A stretch of 64,000 nucleotides of DNA from Deroplatys truncata (Eukaryota > Arthropoda > Insecta > Mantodea > Mantidae). The notes beneath the pieces were generated by a model. That model was not told the origin of the DNA and did not search any database. It worked only from the letters and a program-made list of their open reading frames with translations. Location of the stretch: NCBI GenBank assembly GCA_030765065.1, contig CM060990.1, positions 497,478,190 through 497,542,189 on the forward strand, read 5' to 3'. Both the position numbers and the translations under genes were made by a program. Positions 32,364-43,916 of this stretch are shown piece by piece (positions within the stretch are counted from its first letter, which is position 1; each line of letters opens with the position of its first letter).

Positions 32364-33318
32364 CTGAAAGGAGAGAGAAAAATATCAAAGTAGTACACAC
32401 CTGGGGAAATTTAAATGGTTCCAACATTGAACGAATTGTCTAATTTGGACTTAAATGCCAATGTCTGTCTGTGTTCTGTACATTATTGCTATTATTATGG
32501 TTATGTTTTGTCTTAAATATTGAGTATTTTCAGAGGCTTCACTTTTCAGTCTCCTTTTAGTGTTTCTTCAGCCATCTCCTATGCCCCCTCCCATAGCAGG
32601 CTGTCACTGATTGGTCCTCATTTACTCAGTACCAACATAACTTTTGGTTATTTAACCATTTTAAGTACTTCTATAAAATCTTTCCTTCTGGCAGAATTGG
32701 TAGGATTGTGTGCGAAGGTACTAAGATGCGACCTTAAATATTGATAAGCTTAATTGATAGTACCATTTATTAATCACTCTTGGAATGTTTCAAAACCATC
32801 TTGTACATCTTTTTATAGAAATTAAAAGTTTGGAATTATCTATGACCTAAATGAGAGTATAGTAATTGTATATATCATTTAGCCTATGGAACAGTAGTAT
32901 TTAACTCTGCAGTGCTTGCAGACATTTCTGTGTCATAGAAAATTGCATGGATTCTGAGAGATGCCATTGAATTTGTTGTTGTTGTTTTGTTTTCTTTCTT
33001 TGGATAATTTTTTGCCATTTTGAGTCTCTGCTGAGGGCAGCTATAGTTTATTTTAAATCACTGAACATATTATGCATACATTACTTAATTAAAAAGATGT
33101 ATATTATTAATTTTATTAAAAATGAACATTTAACTAATACAATCATGTTGGAATAATTTAAAATTAACACAATATGACTTAGTTATAACTAAAGATGAGA
33201 TTTCATACACTACAAAATCCAAAAATAAGCATGCATTCATGCACTATCAAACTACAATACATGCACAATCAAGTGAAAAATACATTACAATATGCGCTAT
33301 CATTTTTGTTTCCAATTC
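32364..33318 (-). other. Presumed intron upstream of the GPCR-like exon
   Basis: No coding block recognised. The stretch at 32520-32744 is open on the + strand but resembles no family. Confidence 0.4.
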
Positions 33319-34910
33319 ATTAATTCACTTCCCTTTTTGCACAGTTAATAACTAACAACATTTCTAAAACTTTTTCTATGAGGTCCCTGCGCTTATCAGT
33401 TAAAATATTTTTGGAGGCAGAAAATGACCTCTCTGCATCATAAGAAGTTATACTCGCAAATTTGAACAAACATATTTGTGACAGTGACATGTCAAGTTCT
33501 TCATTCATGCTTTCACCACAAAATACCTTCTTCAATGAACAAAAGAATCCGTAGTCTGGGTTCCTGTTTATGACACTGTCCAGTTTGTTCTTTGCATCTA
33601 CTCCTGCTTTCCCTTGGGCATGACTGAGGAACCTATGGGATTCCTCAACAATTGACATTGAGTCTACCAGTGGCAAACACATGGCTTCTAATTTTGTTAT
33701 TGTAGAGGGCAATTTAGAGAAGTTTTTCTTAATGTAAATTAAATCCTGCTGCACATTTTTGCATTCAAATGCTCTTGTGCATCTCTGATACATACGACAT
33801 CATCTGGTGACAAACCGTTTACTACCTAAAATGAAAGAAGTATTTACTTTGGAAATTAAATAATGAAGTATTAATTTTATTGCAATTAACTAAGTATCAA
33901 TTTTATTTCATACCAATTTAATGGCATCAAAATTGTCAGAGTAAAACATTGCAGCTTTCAACCAAGTAATCCATCTAGTTAGGATGGGCTGAGGGGGTAA
34001 CGGTAACTCAGGTAGACTCTCTTTGTAAGCAGCTACACGTGCAGGGGCTTTTGAAAACACCTGTATAAAACAAAATATCAAAATGACTAATTTATTTTTA
34101 TACCTTTGGGACCATTAAAACTGATATAAACTTAAATTTTACACATACCTTTTTAGTTGAGGATATCAAATTGACATTGTCATAATTACAGCATATTGCT
34201 TCTGCAACACTACGGAGCCCATGAGCAAGACATGTAATGTGTTTTACATTTGGGTAGAACACAATTTTAATTGCTTTCCTGGCCTTCAGCATGTAGGGAG
34301 CAGCATCAATTAACAGCAAAAGAACTCTACTTTTATTTAGATTATTTGGCCTCAGAATACCTAAAATATAAGAACCATTTTCTCAGAAAATGATTTATAA
34401 AAATAGTATCTTAAATAACAATAAAATGATTATTTATAATGTTATTCAATTACAATATCTGATTAAAACTTACGCAATCCATCAAAGAAACTAGCAATTT
34501 TGGAGTTATTTGCCTTTTTGCAGGATTTTACAGCACATTAGATGGGGTTGAACAGGCCCATCCTCAGTTAATTTTCCTACAATTAGGTTAGCAACATAGT
34601 GCCCCATAGGATCAGTTGTTTCATCTACAGATGTCCATAAGTTTGAAGTTCGTTCCCAAGTCCTTGCAAATTTTATCCAATACCTGGTTAGCAAAACAAG
34701 TATTTTTACATGTGTGAAAATAGTTTTCATTTATTTTTACACAGCATTAAATTTATTTTGGCAAACACATTTCATAGGCCTACCTTATTTTAAGATTTTG
34801 GAACATAAATTTTCCTCACTGTCGAGGGATCAGGGACATCCTTTGATGTATACTTCTCCAAAAAGCCCGTAAGAGTTGGATTTCGAGTTTCTCAAGTGGT
34901 ATATTTGCTC
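33319..34910 (-). pseudogene. hAT transposase split by four short introns
   Basis: Read on the minus strand as exons 34910-34784, 34683-34474, 34360-34149, 34060-33914 and 33826-33319. Introns are 100, 113, 88 and 87 bp, each GT...AG. Domains in order: [40 protein letters not shown] (first catalytic Asp region); [82 protein letters not shown]; and the C-terminal dimerisation block SITSYDAERSFSASKNILTD. Frames agree across three introns. Single-base slips near 34880, 34655, 34525 and 33790 break it. It closely resembles an insect hAT family that I recall as intron-free at these sites. Confidence 0.85.
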
Positions 34911-34952
34911 CTACAAAAGCATCACACGAATTCGTGTAAAATTATTTTCCAG

Positions 34953-34988
34953 TGTGCGCACGCGCACACACACACACACCCACACACT
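34953..34988. repeat. (CG/CA)n microsatellite
   Basis: TGCGCACGCGCACACAC-type tract. Confidence 0.9.
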
Positions 34989-35540
34989 GAAGACAGTTTA
35001 GTGAATGATTTCAGGTTTTGAAGAATCGAAATTCCTAATAAGGTTTGTTCAAATTCCATAAGACTGCTCTGCAGCTGTACCTTTGTTGCATCAGCGCGGT
35101 ACCTGACTTAGAAGGCTAAGTATCCAATGTTGCTAATTCAAAGGCTTGCCGGTGATTGTTATGGATAAATAAATCTGTTTATGGCAGGTGGTCTGCAGAG
35201 GGCTGTCGGTAAAATTCTGGGAATGTTATCCTATTGTGGGAATCTTAACTTTCTATTCCTGTTATCCCCCCCTTTCTTTCTTTCTTCAATCCTGATTCCT
35301 GAAGTAAAAATAAGGATCATAAAATCGAAAAAACTGAGGTGTTACTCAAAACCATTAAAACATGCATTTAAACTGAAAATAATGTATATTACATGCATAT
35401 TTAAGCTAAACATGCTTTATATATGCATTATGCATGTTTTTATCCCCAAAAAGGGGATATTTTTATGCAAATATGCATAGAAAAAGTACACATATTTGGA
35501 ATTAGAAAGTAATGAAATGGATAAGTTTGAGCTATGTCTC

Positions 35541-35574
35541 ACGCACGCGCACACGCACACGCACACACACACAC
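35541..35574. repeat. (CA)n microsatellite with CG units
   Basis: ACGCACGCGCACACGCACAC-type tract beside the LINE 3' end. Confidence 0.9.
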
Positions 35575-35589
35575 AATTTACAATTTAGT

Positions 35590-37130
35590 TACTGAATTAA
35601 ATTAATACAATGGTGATAAGCTGGTGAGTTGATGAATGCTCAAAACTGGTTCAGTTATCAACTCCTCTATGTGGAAACTGTTGTATTCATAGAATTCTTC
35701 TATTGAATAACACTTTATTTTTTAGCCATTTATCCAGAAATGTTTCATATTTATGAATGGGTGGTGAGGTAATATGATCTAGAAGTTTATTATATGCATG
35801 TAATCCTAAATATTTGTGACTGTCAAGTATTTTTGATAATCTAGAAAAAGGTTAATCTAAGGCTGAATTATTTCATGTTGTGTAGCTATGTACTGTCTGT
35901 TGAAGCTAATAGTTTTGTAGATTTTCTTTTACGTAGATCAGAGAATGGTATATGTACAACCCTGCCACAGTCATGATTTTAAGTTTTTGGAAAAATTGTT
36001 GGAAGAGATAATTATAATCCAAATTAGCAATACATCTTATTGCCGTTTTTTGCCACTCTGAACACCATTTCTGCTCCTTTGGGAATAACCCAATAAAGGT
36101 ATTCCATATGATAGGGTGGAATGAAAGAAGGCAAAATATGCATATATGAGTAAATTTTCACTAACACTAAGACAAAGTTTGTATAACATGAACATTACAC
36201 AAGCTAATTTGCCACTTATGTAATTTATATGATGTTCCCAGTTAAGTTTTTTATCTATGTAAATTCCTAGCAGCTTGACAGATATATTATGATTCTTTAC
36301 ATTTTAAGTAACAGTTCTTCAGTTTTTGCTGTGTTATCTGTAACATGTTTGCATTAAACCAGTTAGTTGCTAATTCCACCATATTTTTATTTAAATTACA
36401 GTGTGCTTTTATATCTGTGCTAGTTGCTGCCAAAGTGTCATCAGTGTATAATACTGCTTCACATGGGAGATAGAGAAATAATGTATATAATAAATAAGAA
36501 GGGATGCAGTACTGAACCCTGAGGGACTTCTTTAGTTATTGGCATAGTATCACATGATTCACTATTTATTTGTACCATTCTGAAGTTGCTTTTTAAGTAT
36601 GGTTTTTAGATTAAGGGCTATTTCAGATAAATTATATGTTTTAATTTTTTAATCAATATTAGATGAAGCCTGCGTCAAATGCTTTTCTTAAATGTAGCAG
36701 GGTTATGCTGGCTGGGAGTTTATTCTCAAAGCATTCATATATATGATATACTATATTTTCAATCGCTTTTATGGTAGAGGGCTTGGGTCTAAAGCCAATT
36801 GAGAGGTGCTTAGTAATGAGTCATTTTCAAAGTATGTGGAGAGTTGCATGTGTATACCATACTCAATTATTTTGGAAAGTACCAGTAACATTGATATGGG
36901 CCTGTAACTATTCCTTGTTATAGTATAGCATTAGTAAGCACTGTTAATGGTAAAGTAATTTCTTCAGCTACATTTGAAAACCCATAATAGTCTTCTGCTT
37001 TAGAATTAAGTTGTCTAATGACAGTGCAAATATTTTCTGGAGTTACAAAGGACCAATGAAACTGTGCTTGTATAGGGATTCTTACGTTTTCCAAAGGCAT
37101 TTCTGCTTGTGATCTCTAGTTGCGTTGGAT
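35590..37130 (-). pseudogene. CR1-like LINE reverse transcriptase fragment
   Basis: Minus strand. 36918-37100 reads FVTPENICTVIRQLNSK and LPLTVLTNAIL. 36690-36900 gives PISMLPVLSKIIEYGIHMQL, LAFRPKPSTIKAIEN and LRKAFDAGF (motif A degraded). 36400-36470 gives LYVDDTLAATSTDI (motif C). 36000-36110 gives the C-terminal FHPIIW...F-KEQKW...AIRCIANL block. 3' tail near 35590. A related, longer copy lies at 57780-63000. Many stops; 5' truncated, the common LINE fate. Confidence 0.7.
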
Positions 37131-37490
37131 GAATGTGGCATTTGAATTCAGGGTTTAAATTTCAATGGTTACATTTTTTTCTTTTCTTTCCCTCTTTCTT
37201 TCTTTATAAGCACATACTTATTTAATTTGATTTACAGTGAATATTTGTGTTGTGTACTACAATTTTTGTTTTAACCAAAGCTGAAGTTTTTAAAATCAAA
37301 TTCGTTTGTCATTTACACTTGCATGACCTAGTAAAGGTCTACACAAATAATGGCTAACAAAAATTTATAAGTATTTAAAAGATCTTAGTGCGACTGAATT
37401 ATTATAAATGTAAGTGTCTTGTTATTAACATTACATTATAATACATAGGTACAATAAGAATAATGATAAGTAAACAAATGAAAAAAATGC
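37131..37490. other. No gene seen
   Basis: AT-rich spacer between LINE and Tc1-like relics. Confidence 0.5.
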
Positions 37491-37497
37491 ACTGGTT

Positions 37498-38260
37498 TCA
37501 AAGAAATTGCTCAAAATGGTGACCCCTAACATCAATGCATAAGGCAATGTCTATGAAGAAATGATTCCCGAATCCTGTTGAGTATTCCTGGTGTGTTATG
37601 AATCTCATTGCTGGCTGCAATAATGCAAGCAACAGTGCCTCTTCAGAATAAATTGGGGATGAATACACCATAGTCTGAAGATGACCCCAAAAAAAAGAAA
37701 TTGATGGGATTGAGATCAAGAAAACGAGGTGGCCAGGGCATGTAGGACTGCCTCTTCCAATCCAGTGATTGGGGAAGACTCGATTTAGATGCTCCTATAC
37801 ATTTATAACAATGCACAGGAACTCCATCATGTCAAAATTGCAGTTGAGTCCAAACATCAAGCAGCACTTCCTCCAAAAGTTACATACTCCATAAATGTTT
37901 TACAAGTATCACCATGACGTCAAGAAGGAAAAAGGCACGATCCAATGACATGGCCAGAAACAATGCCCATATTTCCATCATAAACTGCTGTTGGTGGCTC
38001 TTCTGCACAGTAGCATGAGGATTTTCATTGCCCATATGCGACTGTTCTTGAAGTTTAGAATCAGCCAACCTCTGGTAAACATGGCGTCATTGGTGAACAA
38101 TACTAATGAAAACAATTCTAGTGGCTGCCATTCACAAAACCACAGGCATAAATTAAAATCCCTCAGAGTTAAGGCTTGCATCTTTGCTCCATGTTCCCCA
38201 AGTGTGTTTAGCTGTTGCAATAGTGTTATTGTGTGCTGAAGCCTTATAGGAAGTGAGACG
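37498..38260 (-). pseudogene. Tc1/mariner-superfamily DDE transposase relic
   Basis: Minus strand: VLFTNDAMFTRG (first catalytic region, about 38095; family LFTDEATFTRDG with Asp shifted or lost), then FKNSRIWAMKI, with ENPHATVQKSHQQQF in the next frame (38000). Near 37835 GVPVHCYK replaces H-DGAP-H. Near 37700 I read FLDLNPINFFFWGHLQTMVY (family SPDLNPLDFFLWGHLK). The C-terminus ends CIDVRGHHFEQFL at 37498. The same family recurs at 49220-49800 on the + strand. The transposase is broken by frameshifts; terminal repeats not found. Confidence 0.8.
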
Positions 38261-38769
38261 TGAGAGGTGTTACTGCGTTGGAGTATACAGCGGTTACTTA
38301 TGATGAGTAAGAATCCAACATACCGTATGATGGCGTTAGTGGCCTGGCAGGAGTAACAAGGTTACCTAGTGATGATATTACTAGGTATATGTCATGCTAT
38401 TACATTCTCAGCACCTCTTTGAGAAGTTATAGTACATGGTGCTACTGCTTGGTTTAAACATGAGTGAATTTGTTCCACCTGGTTTACTGTTAAATTCAAA
38501 TTGTCCTTATACTTGACCTCATGTGCTTACATCACCAACCGAAAACTTCAAGCCAGTGCTGGTTTACAATCCTTCAGTCTCAGATGCAAGAAGATGCAGC
38601 AGTAATACCTTGTGCATTACGCATAATGATGGTAGTTCGCCTGTGTAAGGGATGAGCATAATGTTGCTCCTATGATGGGAAACGAAAGAAGAAAAAGGAA
38701 AAGCAAGTTTATCCATCTTAGAGTCAAGCTTGATTTTGCATTTAATTCACAATAAAATTGCTTTAGTGG
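38261..38769. other. No gene seen
   Basis: Spacer; no coding block or repeat recognised. Confidence 0.5.
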
Positions 38770-38948
38770 ACTTTGTGACAGTGATGTATCTATAATTAGT
38801 AATTATTGAGTCGATTGTAACACTACATCTCTTACTTGTTTTTATAATGAACACGTTTCAGGAGCTAATTGGTAATTAGCTCCTGAAACATGTATTCATT
38901 ATAAAAACAAGTGATGTAGTGTTACAATCGACTCAATAATTACTAATT
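38770..38948 (+). repeat. Palindromic hairpin element, copy A
   Basis: Single-copy leader GTGACAGTGATGTATCTATA (38775) followed by an imperfect palindrome, about 38794-38948, axis near 38872. Shared family blocks: GTAACACTACATC, GAACACGTTTCAGGAG and their complements. The arms differ by small indels (CTCTTACTTG against CACTTG), so this is an older copy. Confidence 0.75.
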
Positions 38949-39539
38949 GATTTTTCATGCTTATTCTAGTTCACAGCTGGTCCGTATAACTGTATACCTA
39001 CTGTACAGTTAACAGAATCTTCCTATGCTTGTTTAGCCATTCCCCACAACCTGCTATCCATTGCAGTGGTAATGGTAAAATTTAGAAATGCTTATTCAAA
39101 GAGTTAAAAGACAGCTTTAATCATGTCCGTAGCAACCTGCACTTCATTTGTACTACTGACTATTTGCATATTTTGGTTCTGATATTGATTTCTTGATCCC
39201 AGTCTCTAATTACTTTGAATACACATAACTCGACAACTTGACTTCATTGAACATTGGTTTCTAATCTCCAACTGAGTGACTAGAAACCATTTACTGCCAG
39301 TAAAATCTGTGCAGTATTATTCATTTACACCATGTATATATAGGAAGTGATTTTGGCTTGTGTTTTTGCAAGAAGTTGCATTCTTTTAATTTTGAATTAA
39401 AATACATACAAAGCAAATCAAACCATGTTTAAGCACCTGCAAATTGTACTGTGTTGCTTATTTGCAACTGAACTCCAGGTAAAATTTAACTCTTTGTGTT
39501 CGGGAAGCAGTCATATCTGCAAGCTTCTGATATAAAAAT
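38949..39539. other. No gene seen
   Basis: AT-rich spacer. Confidence 0.5.
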
Positions 39540-40860
39540 GAACTCTCTTAACATAGTGAATGCATTATACAATCACTTTAAAGAAAAGAATTTCCAGCTT
39601 TCCGTTTTAACAAAGAAGATGAGACAATGTTTCATTATTTGGTAAATACATTAAGGTCTGATACAGAAATAATATATATGCAGACTTTAGATATTAATGA
39701 ATATGAACCAGTATCTGATACAATGTTGGTGCCCAATGAATACTAATCTCATCAGAAGAATCTATTTCATCATCAAAACGGTAATCAACATCAGAAGCTC
39801 CATAGAGCCCAGATAAACAGAGTAGAATGGTCATTGGAAGAAAAACAAAAGATTATAAATACATGGTTGAGTGCAAAGAAATGGAAGCCAAAGCAAACAT
39901 TTCCTCACTCATGGAATTCTATGAAAAACAGATGTCCTCAATTGTAGCATGAGACACAGTTGTAATGCTTTAAGGGAAATATTGCAAAAGCAGATTCTAT
40001 TAGCAAGTCATGTTCTAATTTACCAGTCACAGATAAATATAAGCAGTTGTACGAGTTGGCGTTTATGAAAGTTATAGAAGCTTGTGCAAACAACTTGATA
40101 GTGCATGATATGAACTTACAAAAATGAGTCCGTGAAGAAGCCAAATCACTTGATTTACCTTTTATCAGCAAGTGCAACATGAGTATGGAATTTCAAGCAA
40201 CAATTTCACATTGGATCACAAAAACTTACAGTTTGTCACAAGAAAAGAAGAAGATGAAACTACTAACAACATACTATACTCCTGCAGAGAAGAGACAATG
40301 TTGCTTATTGAGCAGTATGGTACTGACAATGTGTATAATGCAGATCAATCTGGCATCAATAAAGAAAGGCATTCTGGGAGAATGCTTGATCGCTGTAGTA
40401 AGAAGGTCGTATGTGCTGTTACACAATCGCCAAGCACACAGACACATTCATTCATAATTATGCCAACTGTATGCATAGGACATCTCCTTCCCTGTCAGTC
40501 TGTCTGTCGTGCTACAGGAACCAATGCCACCCAGTAGGGTATGTTTAAAGTCCCTAATTTAATTGCACAGTGGTAAAAATCTGGAAAAATGACAGAAGAC
40601 CTTTTCTGCATATTTCTGCAGTTGACATTTTTTTTCTCACGCTGGTCCATCGAACTGTTTACTGTTGGATTCCTGGGTGCCTCATAAAAATAATTTAATA
40701 CATGAAGTATTTCATTAAATAACTATGAACCTGAAAAGTTAAAAGTGCTAATCATTCCAGCAAAAACAGCTTCTGAAATACAACCATTAGACCGACATTT
40801 TTTTTTCCAAATGTTCAAAACAATGGAACCGACATGCATGATTTTATTGTATTAAATAAC
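39540..40860 (+). pseudogene. pogo-superfamily (DDE_1) transposase relic
   Basis: Blocks in order on the + strand: WSLEEKQKIINTWLSAKKWK (39832), YKQLYELAFMKVIEA (40040), EEAKSLDLPFI (40137), the CENPB-type helix-turn-helix ending with FTLDHKNLQFVTRKEED (40200), DNVYNADQSGINKE (40328, first catalytic Asp), SPSTQTHSFIIMPT (40430), SGKMTEDLF (40583) and KVLIIPAKTASEIQPLDRHF (40744-40800, end of the catalytic core). The second Asp block near 40660 is unreadable. Frameshifts separate the parts. Not the same as the deleted Tigger-like element at 29996, whose ends do not occur here. Confidence 0.75.
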
Positions 40861-41056
40861 ACTGATGTGAACTTGCAATAGCACAACAATATTCTCAAAA
40901 ACATATCATTGATCTTTTGTGTCTCAATTCTTTTTTTTTTTATTTATTTATATTATCATTCACAGGAGATTGAATATAATAAAGGGGACTAAACAGGATT
41001 GCCACATTATTGGTGAATACATAATTGTTTAATCAGTACATACATATATTGTTTAA

Positions 41057-42207
41057 GCAGGGTGATATCTCTATTTTGCACAATTTTAAAGTTACATGCT
41101 TAATTTTTTATACACATATTTAGGGTGTTATGTGGAACTATTTGGCAGTTTCCTTTTTGTATGTCAATGAGTTTTTAAATTACTGAAAATTTTCTTTCAA
41201 AAACTTTGCACAAATTTCAAAATGAAATTCACTCCACCCTTTTTTAAAAAAGGTTTGAAATTTTTTCTACAAAACCAGAAACTCATTTTTGCAATCACTA
41301 CACACATTTTATTTTTATCTCAAAAAGCATTAAGCTAATCCTAAATCCCATAGTCAATTTTTTGTTATGCTTTATAGATGTTCAGTAAACATTTCAGCCC
41401 TCTAACACCTAATTTGTGGATGTAATTTTGTTTTGAATGAATAAAAGTGTAGCAAAAATTAAAGTGAGGAAATACGAGTTTAAAAGTTTGCATGCAGTTA
41501 GGCAGAAATGACGACTTACAGATCTTCCTGGAAGTTTAAGCTGTACACTTTTTTTCGTTACAAGCATTGCAAATCAGTTCTAGTCTATGGCATAAACCAA
41601 GCCTTTCAGTGCCAAGTCCTATATACAAACACTTTTGATTGCAGTCATTACACTTCAGGTCATTCACCAATGATGACAGTTAAACTGGTGTCCACCAATA
41701 TATACCCATTATTTATAACAGATATGCATTCACAATTATCCTCCAGCTGTTTCTGCCTTAAACTTTTCTTTTGCACACCACATTCTTGCTCATCTAACCT
41801 TTCATCACTAGCATTATTTACATTATTTACACTTGTTTCTGGCTTATGTATATGAAACAAGATATAATTTGATGTTATACGACATCTACTGGCAGAGCTG
41901 CTGTTACTATGTTATGCTGATCATGGTGGCTCAGTGACGAATCAGAAACCAACCTTCATGGAAAAAATCCCCCCCCCAAAAGCAGATTTTTTACTTCATG
42001 CAGCGATTTCATCACCTACCACGCCTCCTCTGGGACATTTAAGGAGCGCAGACCTTTAAATATGATGTAATTAGAGCAACTTCCAGGCACTGTAGTGCTT
42101 TAAAACTTTGCATATGTGCATTTCAAACCACATACTATTTTTTTGGTACAAAAAACACAAAATGTGAAATTTTGTCATTTTTGGTCACATTTTCAGCTGT
42201 TTCTCCC
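41057..42207 (-). mobile_element. TTAA-flanked DNA transposon, copy 1 (Kolobok/Mutator-like remnant)
   Basis: TTAA at 41053-41056 and 42208-42211. It shares about 1.1 kb with 58928-60200 in the same orientation. The minus strand codes for an acidic Gln-rich N-terminus (NNASDERLDEQECGVQKKSL, 41800) and a CxxC module, LKCNDCNQKCLYIGLGTERL then LCHRLELICNACNEKK (41560-41650). That fits the N-terminal zinc region of Mutator-like/Kolobok transposases as I remember them. TTAA targets are known for Kolobok and piggyBac. The catalytic domain is absent. Family name uncertain. Confidence 0.6.
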
Positions 42208-42211
42208 TTAA

Positions 42212-42340
42212 ATCTTCACCTTGAATATTTTTATCCCTCCATGAAATTATAATACAACCACAGGTTAGTATTTAATTGGTCTTTAAAATATGTATAAATT
42301 ACTTTATAAGTTTCGTGATTATTACATTATGATTTAAAAG
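42212..42340. other. Short AT-rich spacer
   Basis: Between the TTAA element and hairpin copy B; nothing seen. Confidence 0.5.
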
Positions 42341-42354
42341 AAATAAATACATAG

Positions 42355-42619
42355 CTCAATTTTTGAAGATTTAGAAACTTGTAACAGTGATGTGTCATAA
42401 TTTAAAATAGAGAGTTGAGGGTTGTTACACTACATCACTATGATAATCTTACTTGAACGCGTTTCGGGAGACGGCTTGTCCCCATCGTCAGCATTCTCTC
42501 TCAACAGTAGTTGAGAGAGAATGCTGACGATGGGGACAAGCCGTCTCCCGAAACGCGTTCAAGTAAGATTATCATAGTGATGTAGTGTAACAACCCTCAA
42601 CTCTCTATTTTAAATAAAA
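42355..42619 (+). repeat. Palindromic hairpin element, copy B (perfect 105-nt arms)
   Basis: Begins CTCAATTTTTGAAGATTTAG with a leader of about 45 nt present once. Then comes a palindrome: arms 42401-42505 and 42510-42614, loop AGTA, no mismatch that I can find. Target duplications AAATAAATACATAG (14 bp) at 42341-42354 and 42620-42633 are identical. No coding capacity. Differs from copy E at three places, always in both arms. Confidence 0.9.
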
Positions 42620-42678
42620 AAATAAATACATAGTTTAACAGGCATACATTTACAAGGTTCACTGCACTCATAGTCAGT

Positions 42679-42679
<1 letters not shown>

Positions 42680-42725
<46 letters not shown>
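42680..42725. repeat. (TC)n microsatellite
   Basis: About 22 TC units. On the minus strand it makes a false Arg-Glu open frame. Confidence 0.98.
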
Positions 42726-42727
<2 letters not shown>

Positions 42728-42866
42728 CCCACTTCCCAATGATAAGCAGTGTCCACAGCAACACATTGCTCCAGCAGTTCAAGAGTTCACTACGACTAAA
42801 CACCGATGATCCACACCCATAAATCTTTACTACCCTGTAATAACTTATACTATATATAAATATGTA

Positions 42867-43225
42867 CAGGGTGGACACTTAAGTTGAGACTGTACAATAT
42901 CTCCAAAACTAAGCCTTATAGAAAGAAATGTCTTGAATAAAAGCTGCTTGATATTATGGGGAAGTAAATGCCATTAGTCATGTTTTGTTTGGAGGAGGTT
43001 GTGGTGGTCATTCTAGGGTCAATTAAATTGACTCTAATTGTAGGTCTCCCATGTAAAAAAATTAAATTGACCCTAAAATGGCCATCATAATGTCCTCCAA
43101 ACAAAACTTGACTAATGGCATTTACTTTCCCCCATAATATCAAGCAACTTTCATTAAAGACATTTCTTTCTACAACGCTTAGTTTTGGAGATATTGTAGA
43201 GTCTCAACTTAAATGGTCCACCCTG
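42867..43225. mobile_element. Foldback MITE, 359 bp
   Basis: Nearly the whole element is one inverted repeat: arms of about 170 bp starting CAGGGTGGAC and ending with its complement, axis near 43046, differing by scattered substitutions and small indels. TA at 42865-42866 and 43226-43227 flank it. It has no gene. TA targeting suggests mobilisation by a Tc1/mariner-superfamily transposase (inference). Confidence 0.85.
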
Positions 43226-43355
43226 TATATATGCAAGATACGATGTAATATACGAGGGTTTTACACATTTCAACGTGCGCTTTTGTATGGTGTGTAAATT
43301 GGTTTCAAGTTTTCATAACATTGATTGATGGTTCCTTGTTAGAGTGAAGGAGGGG

Positions 43356-43358
<3 letters not shown>

Positions 43359-43424
<66 letters not shown>

Positions 43425-43430
43425 CGCACG
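43359..43430. repeat. (TG)n(CG)n microsatellite
   Basis: About 29 TG units followed by CGCGCG and ACGTACGTAC. Confidence 0.98.
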
Positions 43431-43916
43431 TACGTACATACGTATACTGATGTAGGATATATGTATTCAACTTAGTTCAACTTTCAGCACACAGGCCACT
43501 TTTGCACTCAATATCTAGGTGAATTTTTTTTCTCAAAATCAGTATAAAGTCAGGCATGATCATTTATATTTGCACAATGAAAAAAAAACTCCCCGAATTT
43601 TGCATTAGATCAGTTCTTATTGAAACAAGCAACATATTGTTTTTCAAGCATGTCTTTAGGTTTAGAAAAAAAAAAAAGTCTTCTCATTAAAACTTGTGTG
43701 AAATGCCTTAGTTTTCTTTCTTTCTTTTTTTTTAACATACAAATTTATCAAAATGTTAGCAAGCTCCCAAAAAAGGATACGGTTACAGAAATAAAACAAT
43801 ACCAGTTATGCATTATATTCTTTAGTATGAAAACAAAACTCAGGAGTATAGATTATGAAATGTAGCAAACAGAAATTACAATCTGCAGGGAACAGACTTC
43901 CAAAACCTGAATCATT
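43431..43916. other. No gene seen
   Basis: AT-rich spacer up to the TTAA that borders the piggyBac-like end. Confidence 0.5.

Larger units (their letters stand above)
34911..35589. other. No gene; two CA-rich microsatellites
   Basis: Spacer. (CA/CG)n tracts occur at 34953-34988 and 35541-35574. 35350-35480 is rich in ATGCAT. Confidence 0.6.

Noticed and set aside
37978..38239. Plus-strand frame over 37991-38239
   Set aside because: Shadow of the minus-strand Tc1-like transposase.
42597..42878. Open frame with a long Arg-Glu repeat
   Set aside because: It is the reverse reading of a (TC)n microsatellite and has no flanking coding signal.
43359..43430. Z-DNA or replication origin at the TG/CG tract
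   Set aside because: Only a microsatellite is visible; no supporting features.
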